Positions 12,052 to 23,518 of a DNA stretch of 64,000 nt are shown one piece after another. The stretch comes from Maea johnstoni (Eukaryota; Annelida; Polychaeta; Spionida; Magelonidae). Position numbers and translations under genes: made by a program. Positions within the stretch are counted from its first letter, which is position 1. Each line of letters starts with the position of its first letter. The notes beneath the pieces were generated by a model that had not been told where the DNA came from, did no database searches, and worked only from the letters and a program-made list of their open reading frames with translations. Location: contig OZ012690.1 in assembly GCA_963942565.1 (NCBI GenBank), forward strand, positions 19,846,873 to 19,910,872. Reading direction: 5' to 3'.

Positions 12052-12118
12052 TATAATATATATAATAATATATATACATGATAATAATAATAAAAATAAT
12101 AATAATAATAATGCAAGT
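11935..12118. repeat. (AAT)n microsatellite at LINE tail
   Basis: An imperfect AAT/ATAT array starting directly at the LINE's A-rich 3' end, so it probably grew from the retroposon tail. Confidence 0.9.
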
Positions 12119-12721
12119 AATATTTAAGATAATACTAGGTGAAAAACAATCATTATCATAAGGGTTAAGATTATGGATAATTTTTTGGCAAAGTCATATC
12201 AAATACTTGCCTGCCCTATTTAAGTGTTATAATAAATAACATAGGTATTACATTGATTGGAATATCCTTTGCTTGACCTAGTTCGGAGACTGATGTGAAA
12301 ACAATACCAGCTTGCATGGTACCTGATCAATAGACTGTATAAAGTGTGTCAGGCTGCTACAGGTCTATTATGCATTGATTAGAGACGGGACAAAGGGCTG
12401 CAGCATTGATGTAATATAGATTATATTATTACAGGTAGGGGAGGTAGCAGAATGATGTATGTAATGGAGACAGGTGCGCCACTTAGAGCAATTATCCATT
12501 TAGTGCAGTCAGAAAGTAATAGACTGAGTTAAGTAGTTTAGTATGCAGGGGAAAACCTTTATCAAGTGATAATGAAAATATCAAGGAATTACTAGGATTT
12601 TCTTAGGAGGAATCTAGGGTTTTATTGGAATGGTGATTACATTTGGTAATAGAATACCCATCAATATGGATACTTTTAGTTAACCCTATTTGAAGATGTG
12701 GTCTTTATTGCTGAAAAAGTG
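12119..12721. other. No recognised feature
   Basis: Unique-looking sequence with no defended exon or family repeat. Confidence 0.4.
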
Positions 12722-12922
12722 AGATTCGAGCTCGGATAGTGGTGAGAGATAGCCAGCAATCAGAGGCAATTGTTGCTTTAGACCACTCAGCTATTGGGGC
12801 AGGTCCCTTTACCATATATTAGGAGTTTCCTAGCATTGATACATGATGTAATTGAGCGCTTATTGTTGAGCTGGTTCTTGGCAAGATTTCCTGAGCTTCA
12901 GTAGAACTATATACAACATTAA
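12722..12922 (-). mobile_element. Family B repeat with tRNA-like head, copy 1
   Basis: On the minus strand the text reads TAGCTGAGTGGTCTAAAGC, a good polymerase III A box of the tRNA-Leu/Ser kind. It is followed about 50 bases later by GAGCTCGAATCTC, a weak B box. Plus-strand sequence beyond the A box (GGGGCAGG...GGCAAGATTTCCTGAGCTTC) is shared with the copies at 13111 and 28803. It ends at the TTAA where an A MITE starts. I read it as a tRNA-derived SINE or a repeat that has captured one. Confidence 0.55.
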
Positions 12923-13116
12923 CTCTTATGCCTCTGGTGGCCAACGTGGCCAATACCAAATGATGCAAAAACCTGAAAAATGACTGAAGCCCTGGCAAAT
13001 GGGTACTCGTCTGAGAGTACTCAGCGAGAGCTATCCTATGAATACCTTCATGACTGGGGTTAAATGGTTTTCACAAAACTTTGCATTGTTGTGTTTTGGA
13101 TGAAAGTAGCCTCAGC
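12919..13116 (+). mobile_element. A-family TTAA MITE, right end lost
   Basis: Starts at the TTAA closing family B copy 1. It stops at GTAGCCTCAGC, where it joins family B copy 2 through a shared CTCAGC. The terminal ATTGGAAGGGTTAA is missing. Confidence 0.75.
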
Positions 13117-13251
13117 TATCGGGGCAGGCCCCTTTAATTGCCACGTATTGGGGATTTCCTTGTGATTATAGTCATGATGTAATAGTCAGCCTATGGTTGA
13201 GCTAGTTCTTGGCAAGATTCCCTGAGCTTCAGAGGAAATATACAACATTAA
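13111..13251 (-). mobile_element. Family B repeat, copy 2 (truncated)
   Basis: Begins at CTCAGCTATCGGGG, without the tRNA-like B-box side, and ends ATACAACATTAA. No A element follows here, so this is the unoccupied form of the site filled in copies 1 and 3. Confidence 0.6.
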
Positions 13252-13645
13252 GAGAAGCATGGTCGCTCTGCAGACACATATCTCCCCAGCAAAGAATCAA
13301 TACCAGTGTTGGCTGCATGCAGGCAGGGGAAGTGGTTTAATTCTTTACTGCCTGTTTCTGGTGCTGCTTCTCTTTAAGACTCTGCCATTCTTAAGGAGGG
13401 GTGACTGGTGTGCATGGTACAGATTGAGGGGGAGGGGGGGGGAGGGGGGTAGAGGTCAGAGAATGTTAAGTTTAATTTTGGTGATAACTAAAGTGTTAGG
13501 CATCATTCAACTTGATCATATGTTTTCTCAAATTGATTATATGTAATCATTCAAATTCTATTAATTAATTGATAAAATTGATTATCCCTTAATGTGGTGT
13601 ATTTCAAAGCTGGTAAGATACACCACTGACAGCATTTTAGTTACA
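13252..13645. other. No recognised gene; G-rich run
   Basis: Contains a purine/G-rich stretch (about 13427-13455, several G5-G7 runs) that could form G-quadruplex structure. The open frame across it has no recognisable domain. Confidence 0.35.
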
Positions 13646-16080
13646 TAAGGATGCCCGCACCAGTTTTATTTTTGTCCTCAGAATTTTCTAATTTTTGGAT
13701 ATGTTATACCCTTTGGGATAAAACAATAGGAAATGTAAAAATAAATTGACTGTCTGGCCGATTTTTTTTGCTAGAGACAAATTTTTGATTTTTGAAAAGT
13801 GGCCATGTGAAAGAAAAAAGGCCGTCACGTCATGCATCTTTTAATTTTCTGCTCATTCTGGGTTGTTCGTGTGCAGAAAAATAAATTGTGAATCTTAATA
13901 AACGCAAATTTGCATGTATTTAATGGAGAAGGTCCTCGTTCGGCTTGCGCAAACAATACTTTAAACCTTACAATATCTTCTGCACAGCACAAAACTCAAC
14001 TGGAGGGGTTGAATTAAAAATGAACACGTTTTTCTCAAAAATGGACACAAATATAGGGCAATTTATCAAACATAATGAATTGTAAAAAAAGTTTAGTCCA
14101 GAGAACTTTTTTATTTTTTGATATGTTCTTGCCCTGTGAATTTGCATTCTGTATGCGAAAAGAAAATGGGGGTGTTTCGAGTTACTTTTTTTGCTACAGA
14201 GCTATGGGTGAAAGGGTACATTTTTTGCTTTTTTAAGACATGAGAAGACAATGACGCTGCCTTTGTTTCCCTATTGTTGTGGCAACAATAGGGGGAAAAT
14301 CCCTTTGTTGGAGTCGTTCCCGCTTGCCAAGACGCATTATGTCTCACATAGTAAATTGTAAAAAATAAATTAGTCCAGAGAATTTTTTTATTTTTTGATA
14401 TGTTCTTGCTCCGTAAATTTGCTTTCAGTATACCAAAAAATAATGGGGGTGTTCCGAGTTACTTTTTTTGCTACAGAGCTGCGAGTGATAGGGCACGCTT
14501 TTTGCTTTTTTGCAAATGTCCCGTGGCAACTATAGGGTAATTCCCTTTGTTGGAGTCGCCAGTGTTGTTCATGACGACGAGCGTGCGACTCGGGCTTCAA
14601 AACACACAACAAGCCAAAAATAAAAGCACTGTTTAACCCGGGAAATTTTCGCTAAACATAACCAATAGAACCTATTATATATTTCACTTGAATCACTTTC
14701 GATACAAATTGTATTTAAGCATCCAGCGAACTCAATTTAATAGAAATATCAATTGAATGTTCTGGGTCTTAACCATTGCAATATTATAGAAGTGCAGCCA
14801 GGTTACAATATTAACAGTTTGTATCGAACCACAGCCACCAGAAAGCGTTGTGTTCTAAGGCGTATTAACTGTGCTTCAGAAATGAAATATTAAGACACCC
14901 CTGATTCTGCTTCGGGATGTTCCAAAAAACAAATAGACTATTGTTTCTTGTCGAATAACGGGTGTCTAATACGGCCCCATCTCAATAAAATGCTTATACT
15001 AGTACTTCCTCGATTTTTCTGATCCTTTAAACCGTTAACCATTTTAGTAGTTAAGGCCCTACAATACATGTACTCTTTAACGGTGACATCTATTGAGTAT
15101 TGGACATTATGACTAACTAGAATAATCAATTCTATTTTACCTGGCACTGTTTTGAAAAGAAATTGGTACATAAACAGACTTGTATCAAATATATAACATT
15201 TTGACTATACCTGCCCATTCTAAATCGTATCCTAAAAGACATGTTCTAACACTAAATGTTTGGGATAGAGTTATTTTCATCTTCTTTGTAATTAATGATT
15301 GTAAACATTTTCAGAAAATATGTATGATCAGTCATCTATGTATAAAATGGGGTTCCCTTGCTAAACAATATCTTATATAAGAATGCAAATACGTAACCAA
15401 TTGGGTAAATCTTCTGTATCATTTTATGAAAATCTGCCCACAAAAAATATATTTCATAAACTTTAATCATATGTGGTGCGAAAACTAACAACAAAGACCT
15501 GTCATTTTCTTTTTGCCTTCTTGTTAAGAGCACTTTAAAGTTAGTTTACATGAATATTGGTGAAAATTAAACTCGGCAAATAGGCAGTTACAGCATCTCT
15601 GAACGATGAAAGTAGCAATGAACTATACCAGTTCGGGGGAATGAGACGCTCATGACATAAATTACATCATTTTTTCAAATACTTGTGAAAAAACGGGAAG
15701 TCGACGAGCCCATGAATAAAAGGTGTTTTTGAAGATCACTGTGCTTTGTTCCTTACTCATAAGAAGTTTCAGCAAAATTAAACTCAAATTACTAAAAGTG
15801 TCGGAAGACCTTAATTTGTATGGCGACACTGCATAAAAGCGTAATCTATCCACCTCTGTCACGCACACATATTGTTTTAGGTCCATGTTTTATTATAGAA
15901 AGTTTTGTTGCTTTTGTATGCAGGAAGAAACGTTAGCCTATACCCCTTAACAGTGCGCTACGGCGATATGAATGTCCCATCCATCCCTGACGTTCTTGTC
16001 ACTCATGCCTGACCCCCGTAATATGCGCAACAATGGGACGTCTTCAACAATCGAAAATAAAACTGGTGCGGGCATCCTTA
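13646..16080. mobile_element. 2.4-kb element with 27-bp identical terminal inverted repeats
   Basis: The left end begins TAAGGATGCCCGCACCAG and the right end is its exact reverse complement. Identity runs for 27 bases and then stops. A TA at each border would fit a TA target duplication (TA|AGGATG...CATCCT|TA). No 8-bp duplication is present. The interior has a 278-bp tandem repeat near the left side and several short minus-strand frames, none with a recognisable transposase motif. The intact termini suggest fairly recent movement by an enzyme encoded elsewhere. The superfamily is not assignable from what I can see. Confidence 0.75.
14070..14624. repeat. Subterminal 278-bp tandem repeat, 2 units
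   Basis: Units start at about 14070 and 14348. Both contain TTTATTTTTTGATATGTTCT, a GGGGGTGTT(T/C)CGAGTTAC block, GCTACAGAGCT and CCCTTTGTTGGAGTCG. A more distant third unit may lie at 13680-13880. The two similar minus-strand peptides they encode (both with VAKKVTRNTPI) are explained by DNA duplication rather than by a conserved protein. Confidence 0.75.
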
Positions 16081-16090
16081 AAACTTTGCG

Positions 16091-16282
16091 ATGTTATCAT
16101 TATTATCATTATCAGTTATAATTATTGTTATTTTTATTGTTATCATTATCATTATTATTATTATTATTTTTATTATTGTTATTATTATCATCATCAATTT
16201 ATTATTGTTATTATTATTATTATTATTATTATCATCATCATCATTGTTATTATTATTTTTATTATTATTATCATTTTTATCA

Positions 16283-16320
<38 letters not shown>

Positions 16321-16482
16321 TTTATTATCATCATTTTGTTACCATTACTATTATTGTTATTGTTTCTATTGTTTCTATTGCTATTATTATTATAATTATC
16401 ATTCTTATATCATTATTGATATTGTTATTATTGTTATAATTATCATTATTATTATTTTCATTAATTATTATCATCATCATGA
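16091..16482. repeat. (ATT)n imperfect microsatellite
   Basis: A nearly 400-bp pyrimidine-biased ATT/CAT array starting 11 bases beyond the terminal-repeat element. Long low-complexity frames here are artefacts. Confidence 0.92.
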
Positions 16483-17103
16483 TTAAACTTTCGTTCTGAT
16501 ATAATTATGTAATTCCTCTGAGAAATCCCAGCAGACACACAGTCAGTGTGCTCTATGGAAATTGAGAGTGACGTATTACTAATGAAGCATGGTGGGTGCC
16601 CATGTTCATCCTGCACCATATTGTACCATCCTGCACCAATCCTGTCTCATGCCTGACTGACTCTGTTGTAGTGAAGGACCAGTCAGTCAAGGAGAACAGG
16701 TCCTGAATGTGACAGCTGCCAGCCGGCACATGCCTCAGAATATGACAGACACATTTATTAGGATGGGTTAATTAATCAACCTGCTGATAGGAATCCCTAC
16801 AGTGATGTGATGTCTAGGGTGGGGTAGGGGCAGAGGTAGACACCCACATTAGCTAAAACAACAAATGTTGCCATTGATCACCTGATATGAAACCAGCAGA
16901 TCTTGCTCAACAGCCTCAGCACTTGACAGGAGCTTCTCCTCTTATGTCCATAGAGATTGATGATATAGTATGCATCAAGTATATGGTATAAAAAGTATAC
17001 ATCAAATATATAGAGCCTTCTGTGCCTATGCACTTTGCCTTTGGATTGAGATCAACAACAATATAAATTTTGCTGATAGTGTGCAAAACTGATAGTGTCC
17101 ACT
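16483..17103. other. No recognised gene
   Basis: Mixed unique DNA. A short repeated phrase, TACCATCCTGCACCA/TTCATCCTGCACCA, occurs near 16606-16641. Nothing coding is supported. Confidence 0.35.
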
Positions 17104-17160
17104 GACTATTCTTTAAAAAGCACTTTTGAAGAGGTGGAGAGGGCCTTATATCAAATATCA

Positions 17161-17168
<8 letters not shown>
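17104..17168 (+). mobile_element. Retroposon 3' tail
   Basis: Second copy of the tail seen at 1261. The segment ACTATTCTTTAAAAAGCACT to TATATCAAATATCAA leads directly into (ATT)n. Confidence 0.5.
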
Positions 17169-17477
<309 letters not shown>

Positions 17478-18088
17478 ATGTAGAATTAAGTACTTCCCTC
17501 ACATATGTATTGCGAAAGTTGTCAGACCATCTCACTGCTCTCCTGGCATAAATAGGTTGAAATAATTATGAATAAAATGAATGGTTTTCAGTATAACCTT
17601 GGATTAAGTGTCTGGTCTTCTAAGGTATAACTAATATCTGTCAGTGTGACAACAAAGACATCCAGTCTGTCTGGAGTTCTGATAAATGCCATTATAATCC
17701 TTTGTGTGTGTAATACGGCTATTTCTGTCACAGTCCACTGACCGAGCCAGGGAACCAGCACAGCTGCATGCAGAGAACCAGAGCATATGCCACCGGGATG
17801 GACGCTACTAGTTTTATAGCTTCTCTGTACAAATATTATGACAGAAGGGGATTAGTGGGTACTAGTGTGAGGAAATAACTGGTATTGAATTCAACAATTA
17901 TAATAATTAGTACGAGTGCAGTCCGGGCTTTTCATTATGTGTTTCATTATTAATCGGCATGGCAAATATTTACCTTCATTTTAGATTCATTGGAATACTG
18001 TTAACCTCACTATACCCAGGAAATCTCGGACCTGAATAAATGAAATGAAAAAATAAGTAGAATAAATGAAGAATAAAAATAGGTAGTG
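17478..18088. other. No recognised feature
   Basis: Unique-looking DNA with no exon or repeat that I can support. Confidence 0.35.
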
Positions 18089-18208
<120 letters not shown>

Positions 18209-18615
18209 TACATTCAACTTATTCATAGTATACATTTATTCTACTTGGTCCTAATGCCCTATCAAATCCATTGATTCCATCTCCATTCATGCATTCCACT
18301 TGAAGTCCTCTTGAGATTCCAGTTGACATTAATATTTATTTGTCTTCCTGCTGCGGCCTTAAACAGACCACCCTACTTGTCCAATACTTCAAAGAAAAAC
18401 ACACGCCCAGTGTTCCATGAAATATTCATCATGAAGGCTTTTGCGGAATGAGAAAGGCAGTTGTTCGTATAACATGCAACCTTACAATTACATCAAAATC
18501 TGTGGATATAAAGGAAAATACCACTCTCACTTAAGAGAAAGGCCACTCCAATTAGATGTTCACCATTAAGGCTTTGCAAGGATATGCATGCAAAGAGAAT
18601 AGCCTGATATTGGAT

Positions 18616-18805
<190 letters not shown>

Positions 18806-18808
<3 letters not shown>

Positions 18809-18950
18809 TGCTGAATGGTCTAAGGCATTGCCACTGGCTGTTTGCTATCTCCAACAACTGAGGGCCTTCCCTGGTAGCTGAATGGTATAGGGCATTGCCA
18901 CTGACTTTTTGCTGTCTCCCACCACTGAGGGCCTGCCCTGGTAGCCGAGT
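18806..18950 (+). mobile_element. Tandem tRNA-like SINE heads
   Basis: Two consecutive 68-bp units begin GCTGAATGGT(C/A)TA(A/G)GGCATTGCC at about 18810 and 18877. Each carries an A-box-like sequence and ends CTGAGGGCC(T/C)(G/T)CCCTGGTA. A third head, GTAGCCGAGTATAGC, begins at about 18942. Neither unit has a B box or the SINE 3' domain, so only the 5' half was multiplied. It may be a relative of SINE C. Confidence 0.55.
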
Positions 18951-19508
18951 ATAGCTATGATGGCTAGCTGCATTTTTGCCGCACACTTTAATGTCCACAA
19001 ATACCATTTAAGTACAGAAAAAAGGAAAAAATGTATATATTTACCTGTAAGCTATGCTAATTCATCCAAGAATGTAATCACAACTGAAGTTTTTTGCCTG
19101 AATGTAAGCTTATAGGATTGAATGTCGTAGGTGAAACAATAACACACGCACACAGACTAGTATCGCTTCCTGTCTGGTGCTTGCGGGACTTCACAGAAGC
19201 CATTAAGTCTCGGTCATCAGCGCATAAATCAAACGATTTTATGGGAGATAAATTATGTAATGATGCAATTTAAGGATCTGCGGAGGTTTTTTGAATCACC
19301 AATGTGCTTGACCTGGAAGCACGGTGGGGTGAACAATCCTGCTGATTGTGAGATTTATTCTTAAAGCCATTCATGCTTGTAGAGTCATGCGTGGTTGCTG
19401 CACAATTTTTAGCACTGGCTGCGATAGTATGTCAATGTCTAGGACACCAAGGTAAGTAGTTTGAATGTTTGTGTTTCACATATTGCACATGGTTCCTCTA
19501 CCACAGCC
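18951..19508. other. No supported gene; isolated strong donor-like site
   Basis: Contains ACCAAG|GTAAGTAG at 19443-19459, an excellent splice-donor match. The preceding ATG frame is only eight codons and no partner is phase-compatible, so no exon is called. Confidence 0.3.
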
Positions 19509-19727
19509 TTAACCCTTATGCTGCCGGTGGCTAATTTTACCAATTATTACAAAATGATGTAACAAGCCTTAAAACCGACTGAAACCCTGGCAAATGGGTA
19601 CTCATCTGAGATTACTCAGTGAGAGCTTTCCAATGTCAGTACCAACATGACAGGGTTTTGATGGTTTTCAAAGATGTTTGCATCCTTGTGCTTTGGTTGA
19701 AAGTAGCCTTAGCACTGGAAGGGTTAA
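19509..19727 (+). mobile_element. A-family TTAA MITE
   Basis: Complete copy with both TTAA ends, five bases from the fold-back copy that follows. Confidence 0.8.
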
Positions 19728-19731
19728 GTTC

Positions 19732-19962
19732 TTAACCCCTCCATTGCTGAGGTTACTTTTGTCCAAAGCACAAAGACGCAAAGTTTTTTTTTCAAAATCA
19801 TCTAAACCTTAACATGTTGGTATTCATTGAATAGCTCTCACTGAGTACTCTCAGATCAATGCAGAATACCAACATAACAGAGTTCATGTGGTGCTTTAAA
19901 AATTGTTGCTTCCTTGTTCTTTGGACAAAAGTTAAGCCTAATACTAGCATTGGAATGGTTAA
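19732..19962. mobile_element. A-family fold-back (two right halves)
   Basis: The left part, TTAACCCCTCCATTGCTGAGG through CTCTCAGAT, is the reverse-oriented right half of A. The right part, GAATACCAACATAACAGAG through TTGGAATGGTTAA, is the forward right half. The element therefore has the same end twice in head-to-head palindrome form and lacks the GCTGCTGGTGGC end. Confidence 0.75.
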
Positions 19963-20364
19963 AGGTAAACTAAAGGTCCAAGCCACATTCAAGCTTCTAA
20001 TGGCGCTACAGGTGTGATAGGGTTTAATTAGATGTAACTCTTTCATTCCCAGAGAAATATCTCTCATTGGGATTATTCAAAGTGAATTCAATTCGGTACA
20101 TTATTTCAGAAACTAGTGGACCATATATTGCATAAACCCAATTACATATGTAGAAAGAATATTTCATAAACATGCAGGATTATTATAGCATTATTCATCC
20201 ATTTGATATCAGTTTAGTTTACTTTTTTTATTCAGTAGAAAAGCCTTATTTTCAGGCCAGGCCCAGAGTCATACCTAATAGTATATTCATTTGTCACATT
20301 TTCTTCTAAACGCCTGATTTATTTGGTCTCAAAAATCAAAAACCCATTTTTGTTCATTCTTTGC

Positions 20365-20616
20365 CTAACCCTTATGCTACTGGCGGCTAATTTGGCCAAA
20401 CAATATGATGCAAAATACCTTAAAAATGACTGAAACCCCGGCATATGGCTACTCATCTGAGAGTACTCTGAGAGAGAGCTATCTAATGAATACCAACATT
20501 ACAGGGTTTAGATCATTTCTAAAATTCTTTGCATCCTTGTGCTTTGGATGAAGCAGGAATGTTCATTCTAATGAACTTCTCTGGATGAAGGTTAAGCTTC
20601 AGCATTGGAAGGATTA
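20365..20616 (+). mobile_element. A-family TTAA MITE with 37-bp internal insertion
   Basis: A full copy in which TGGATGAAG is duplicated around the extra bases CAGGAATGTTCATTC...CTTCTC (about 20554-20582). The insertion contains the small hairpin GTTCATTCTAATGAAC. Confidence 0.75.
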
Positions 20617-21319
20617 GGGCCTTTGACAGTCTCAAAGATCTCAATATAAATCATGTACCAAGTATACCAATTATTAACTTATATTACAGAGCATTAACCA
20701 GCATGAAGGTCATATACTATATAGTTATTGGGCCTGCATATCTAAATTTACCTAGAATGGCATGGAGGCATACTATTCTCTCTAGAATTCTGCTTTTTTA
20801 TAACCCTATAAAAGTACGGTATTATCCCAATTGTGTGGGTATGATAATACAGAAAAATGCAAAATATTTGTAATGATTTTACTATGACACAACATGAATA
20901 AAAGCCACAATTATGTGTTATTAAAGGCTGAATGTAACCTTGGAGTAACACTGGAATTAAAGAAAACATTTAAGGAGAGTTGCGGGTTACTTAATGGATA
21001 GACTGATTTACATTTTCATTCAACGTTTGCCAAAATCTATGTTTGTAGGAAAAGGACACCATCCTTTTTCGAAACTTTAGTGATTTAACCTGTCCTAAAA
21101 TAAATCTATGGTTAGTTAAATTAATGTAAAATTAATGTTTTTTTAATTTTAAAACTGTAATTGAAATATTTTGTACATTTCAAAAAGATGTTCACTGTAT
21201 GAAGTATCTTAGACGGTTCAGGGAATACATGATACAAAACCTAAGAGAATGGCAATCAGAGAATTTATTTGGCCTTTACCTTTTGAGGTAAATTGCCTTT
21301 TGGTTTCATTTAATATTTA
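20617..21319. other. No recognised feature
   Basis: AT-rich unique DNA with no defended exon. Confidence 0.35.
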
Positions 21320-22160
21320 AAATCTGCAGCTGGTGGTTTTGAATCAGGTTAAATATGTTGGTTTGCAGATAGCTGGTGGCAGTAAAACACTTAATAAGCG
21401 AGGTCACTGCAGCTTCTAAAGGCTTAAATCTATAGGTTAGATATGTTGTCAGCCGATGGCAATATGATATAATAAGTGTTTTTAACTCTCTACAGTGGCG
21501 GTTTGAATAGGTTAAATATATGTGGATTTGCAGACACCTAGCAATGGTGGCAATATAATATGTAATAACTTGATAAGTGATTTTAACTCTCTACAGTGTT
21601 GGTTTGAATAGGTTAAATATGTGGATTTGTAGACACCTGATGGCAATATAATATATAATTAATTTAACTCTCTACAGGGGGGGGGGGGGGGTGAATATGT
21701 GGATTTGTAGTCATGACAGGTGATGGCAATATAATATAATATATAATAAGTGGGGGTTTGAATAACTTAGATATATGTGGATCTTTTAAGTCAGCTGGTG
21801 GCAACATGATATACAATTAGTGATTTTATAACTCTTTACAGTGTGGGTTTGAATAGGTTAAATATGTAAATTTGTAGTCAGCTGGTAGCAATATACTATA
21901 TGATAAGTGATTTTAACTCACTACAGCTTGGGCTTGAATAGGTTAAATATATGTAGATTTGAAGTCAGCTGGTGACAATATAACATATAATAAGTGATTT
22001 TAACTCTCTACAGTGGGGGTTGGAATAGGTTAGATATTTGTGGATTTGTAATCAACTGGTGGCAATATAATATATAATAAGTGAATTGAACTCTCTACAG
22101 TGGGGGTTTGAATAGGTTGAAGATATGAATTTGTAGGCAGCTGGTGGCAATATAATATTT
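21320..22160. repeat. Minisatellite, about nine units of 65-100 bp
   Basis: The unit reads roughly GGTTTGAATAGGTTAAATAT, then GTGGATTTGTAGTCAGCTGG, then TGGCAATATAATATATAATA and TTTTAACTCTCTACAG. GAATAGGTTAAATAT-like text recurs near 21340, 21432, 21508, 21607, 21757, 21850, 21938, 22025 and 22110. Unit length varies. It ends CTGGTGGCAATATAATATTT. Confidence 0.85.
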
Positions 22161-22854
22161 CTTGGCTCTCCCATCAGAGCTTTAAACATATATCTCACCA
22201 GTTCTTTCAGAACATGTGTGGTGGCTAAAAAAATGAGTACATCAAGTACTCTTCCAAGAAGAAGGTCAGTTGGGATGTTACTTTACCGTGGCAGTGCATG
22301 GTTTCTCCTGAGTACCAGACTTTCTCGTGAGATTATCAGCATTAAGCGTTCAATAATTCATTATTATTCCTCGCTGATGGATATTGAATGGCTCCACTGA
22401 ATCGGTTGCCATGGTGACAGGCATGACAGGACCGCAGTGAATGAGCTTTTGCCTTGCCACTGGTTGATTGATCATGCTAAAGTGTTCATTATGAGCGCCG
22501 GTTTATTTTAGCCATGCTCTTTACATGTAGGAACAGGCGAGAAATATGACTGTTTTTCTGGAAGCACTCCACACTAGTGGTGAGTATCATACCTTTACAG
22601 TTCTCTTGCTATATGTGTATGGCATACTTATTAGCATTCTGGGGTATTTTGGGTATTTTAGTGGGAGGGGGTGTAGACAGGATGGGTGGAGTCAGTATTA
22701 AGGTATTTCACCCTGATAATTGATGGTTATTAAATACTGATCAGCTTGAGGTCTAAGCTGAATGGATCCCTATAGGAGTCTTGGCCAGCACAGCAGCATC
22801 ATACTGAAAAATTTAATTGGATACTATGATAATATATGGATAACAGCAAATCAT
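22161..22854. other. Unique island with an RFX-type X-box
   Basis: Relatively repeat-free and GC-richer than its flanks. It holds GTTGCCATGGTGAC at 22405-22418 and the donor-like GTG|GTGAGTATC at 22582. Neither strand gives a convincing exon. A regulatory role is inference. Confidence 0.4.
22405..22418. promoter_or_regulatory. RFX X-box-like motif
   Basis: GTTGCCATGGTGAC matches the imperfect palindrome recognised by RFX transcription factors (GTNRCC-spacer-RGYAAC type). Occupancy cannot be inferred from sequence. Confidence 0.4.
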
Positions 22855-23290
22855 GTATGATATTCACATATAAGGAATTATTTTCTACAGCATATCCATA
22901 TGTGTCCGATTATTGAGGTTCTCAGCAGATTATACCTTATCATGTAGAATCATATGAATATCCTTGTGTAGTAAATGATAATAATATTCACACATATGAA
23001 GAATTATTTTTTACAGCATATCCAATATAAGTGTCCGATAAGATTCCCAGCTGATCATACCTTATATACTGTAAAATCGTATGAATATCCTAATGTAGGA
23101 ATTGAACATATAGAAAAATCCTTCCTGCAGCATTAAGTCATATGTTCCTTATTAAAGGTCCCAAACATTTATTTCACTAATCTAATTACAAACTGTAAAA
23201 TTCTGTGAATATCTTAATATACTAAATGATATGTTTTCTCACATATATTATAAATCTTTTCTGCAGTGAATCCTCATGTTTATGGTAATG
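22855..23290. repeat. Diverged tandem repeat, about 4 units of about 125 bp
   Basis: CATATGAAGAATTATTTT-like, ACAGCATATCCA and TACTGTAAAATCGTATGAATA-like phrases recur near 22875-22960, 23000-23090, 23110-23210 and 23230-23280. Decay is advanced. Confidence 0.65.
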
Positions 23291-23518
23291 TTCTAGGCAT
23301 ATGTTAACTAATTTGGGCAGACATGATTCAAGATGATTCAACCATGTTGACCAAATGATATATATTTGATATAAAACAACATTCAGTATCAGAGCTTATT
23401 TAGTAAGTCTTGAAAATTATCAGGTAGATTTAATTGGCAAAGATAGCTGACACCCTGATCCAACAGGATTGCTATGAATTACCTCTATAGGCTACCTCAT
23501 GTTCTGTTTTAACCCATA

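Noticed and set aside
14111-14612. Two similar minus-strand peptides sharing VAKKVTRNTPI and KFT.QEHIKK, which look like a conserved protein family
   Set aside because: The similarity comes from the 278-bp DNA tandem duplication. Non-coding parts of the two units are as similar as the peptides, and there is no known domain.
19412-19451. Possible exon before the strong donor ACCAAG|GTAAGTAG
   Set aside because: In the phase required by candidate exon 1 it contains a TAG. As a first exon it would give only eight codons with no compatible partner.
22507-22581. Possible exon between TTTATTTTAG and GTGAGTATC
   Set aside because: The phase-0 reading stops at TAG just before the donor and another phase stops earlier. 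Kept only as a note.
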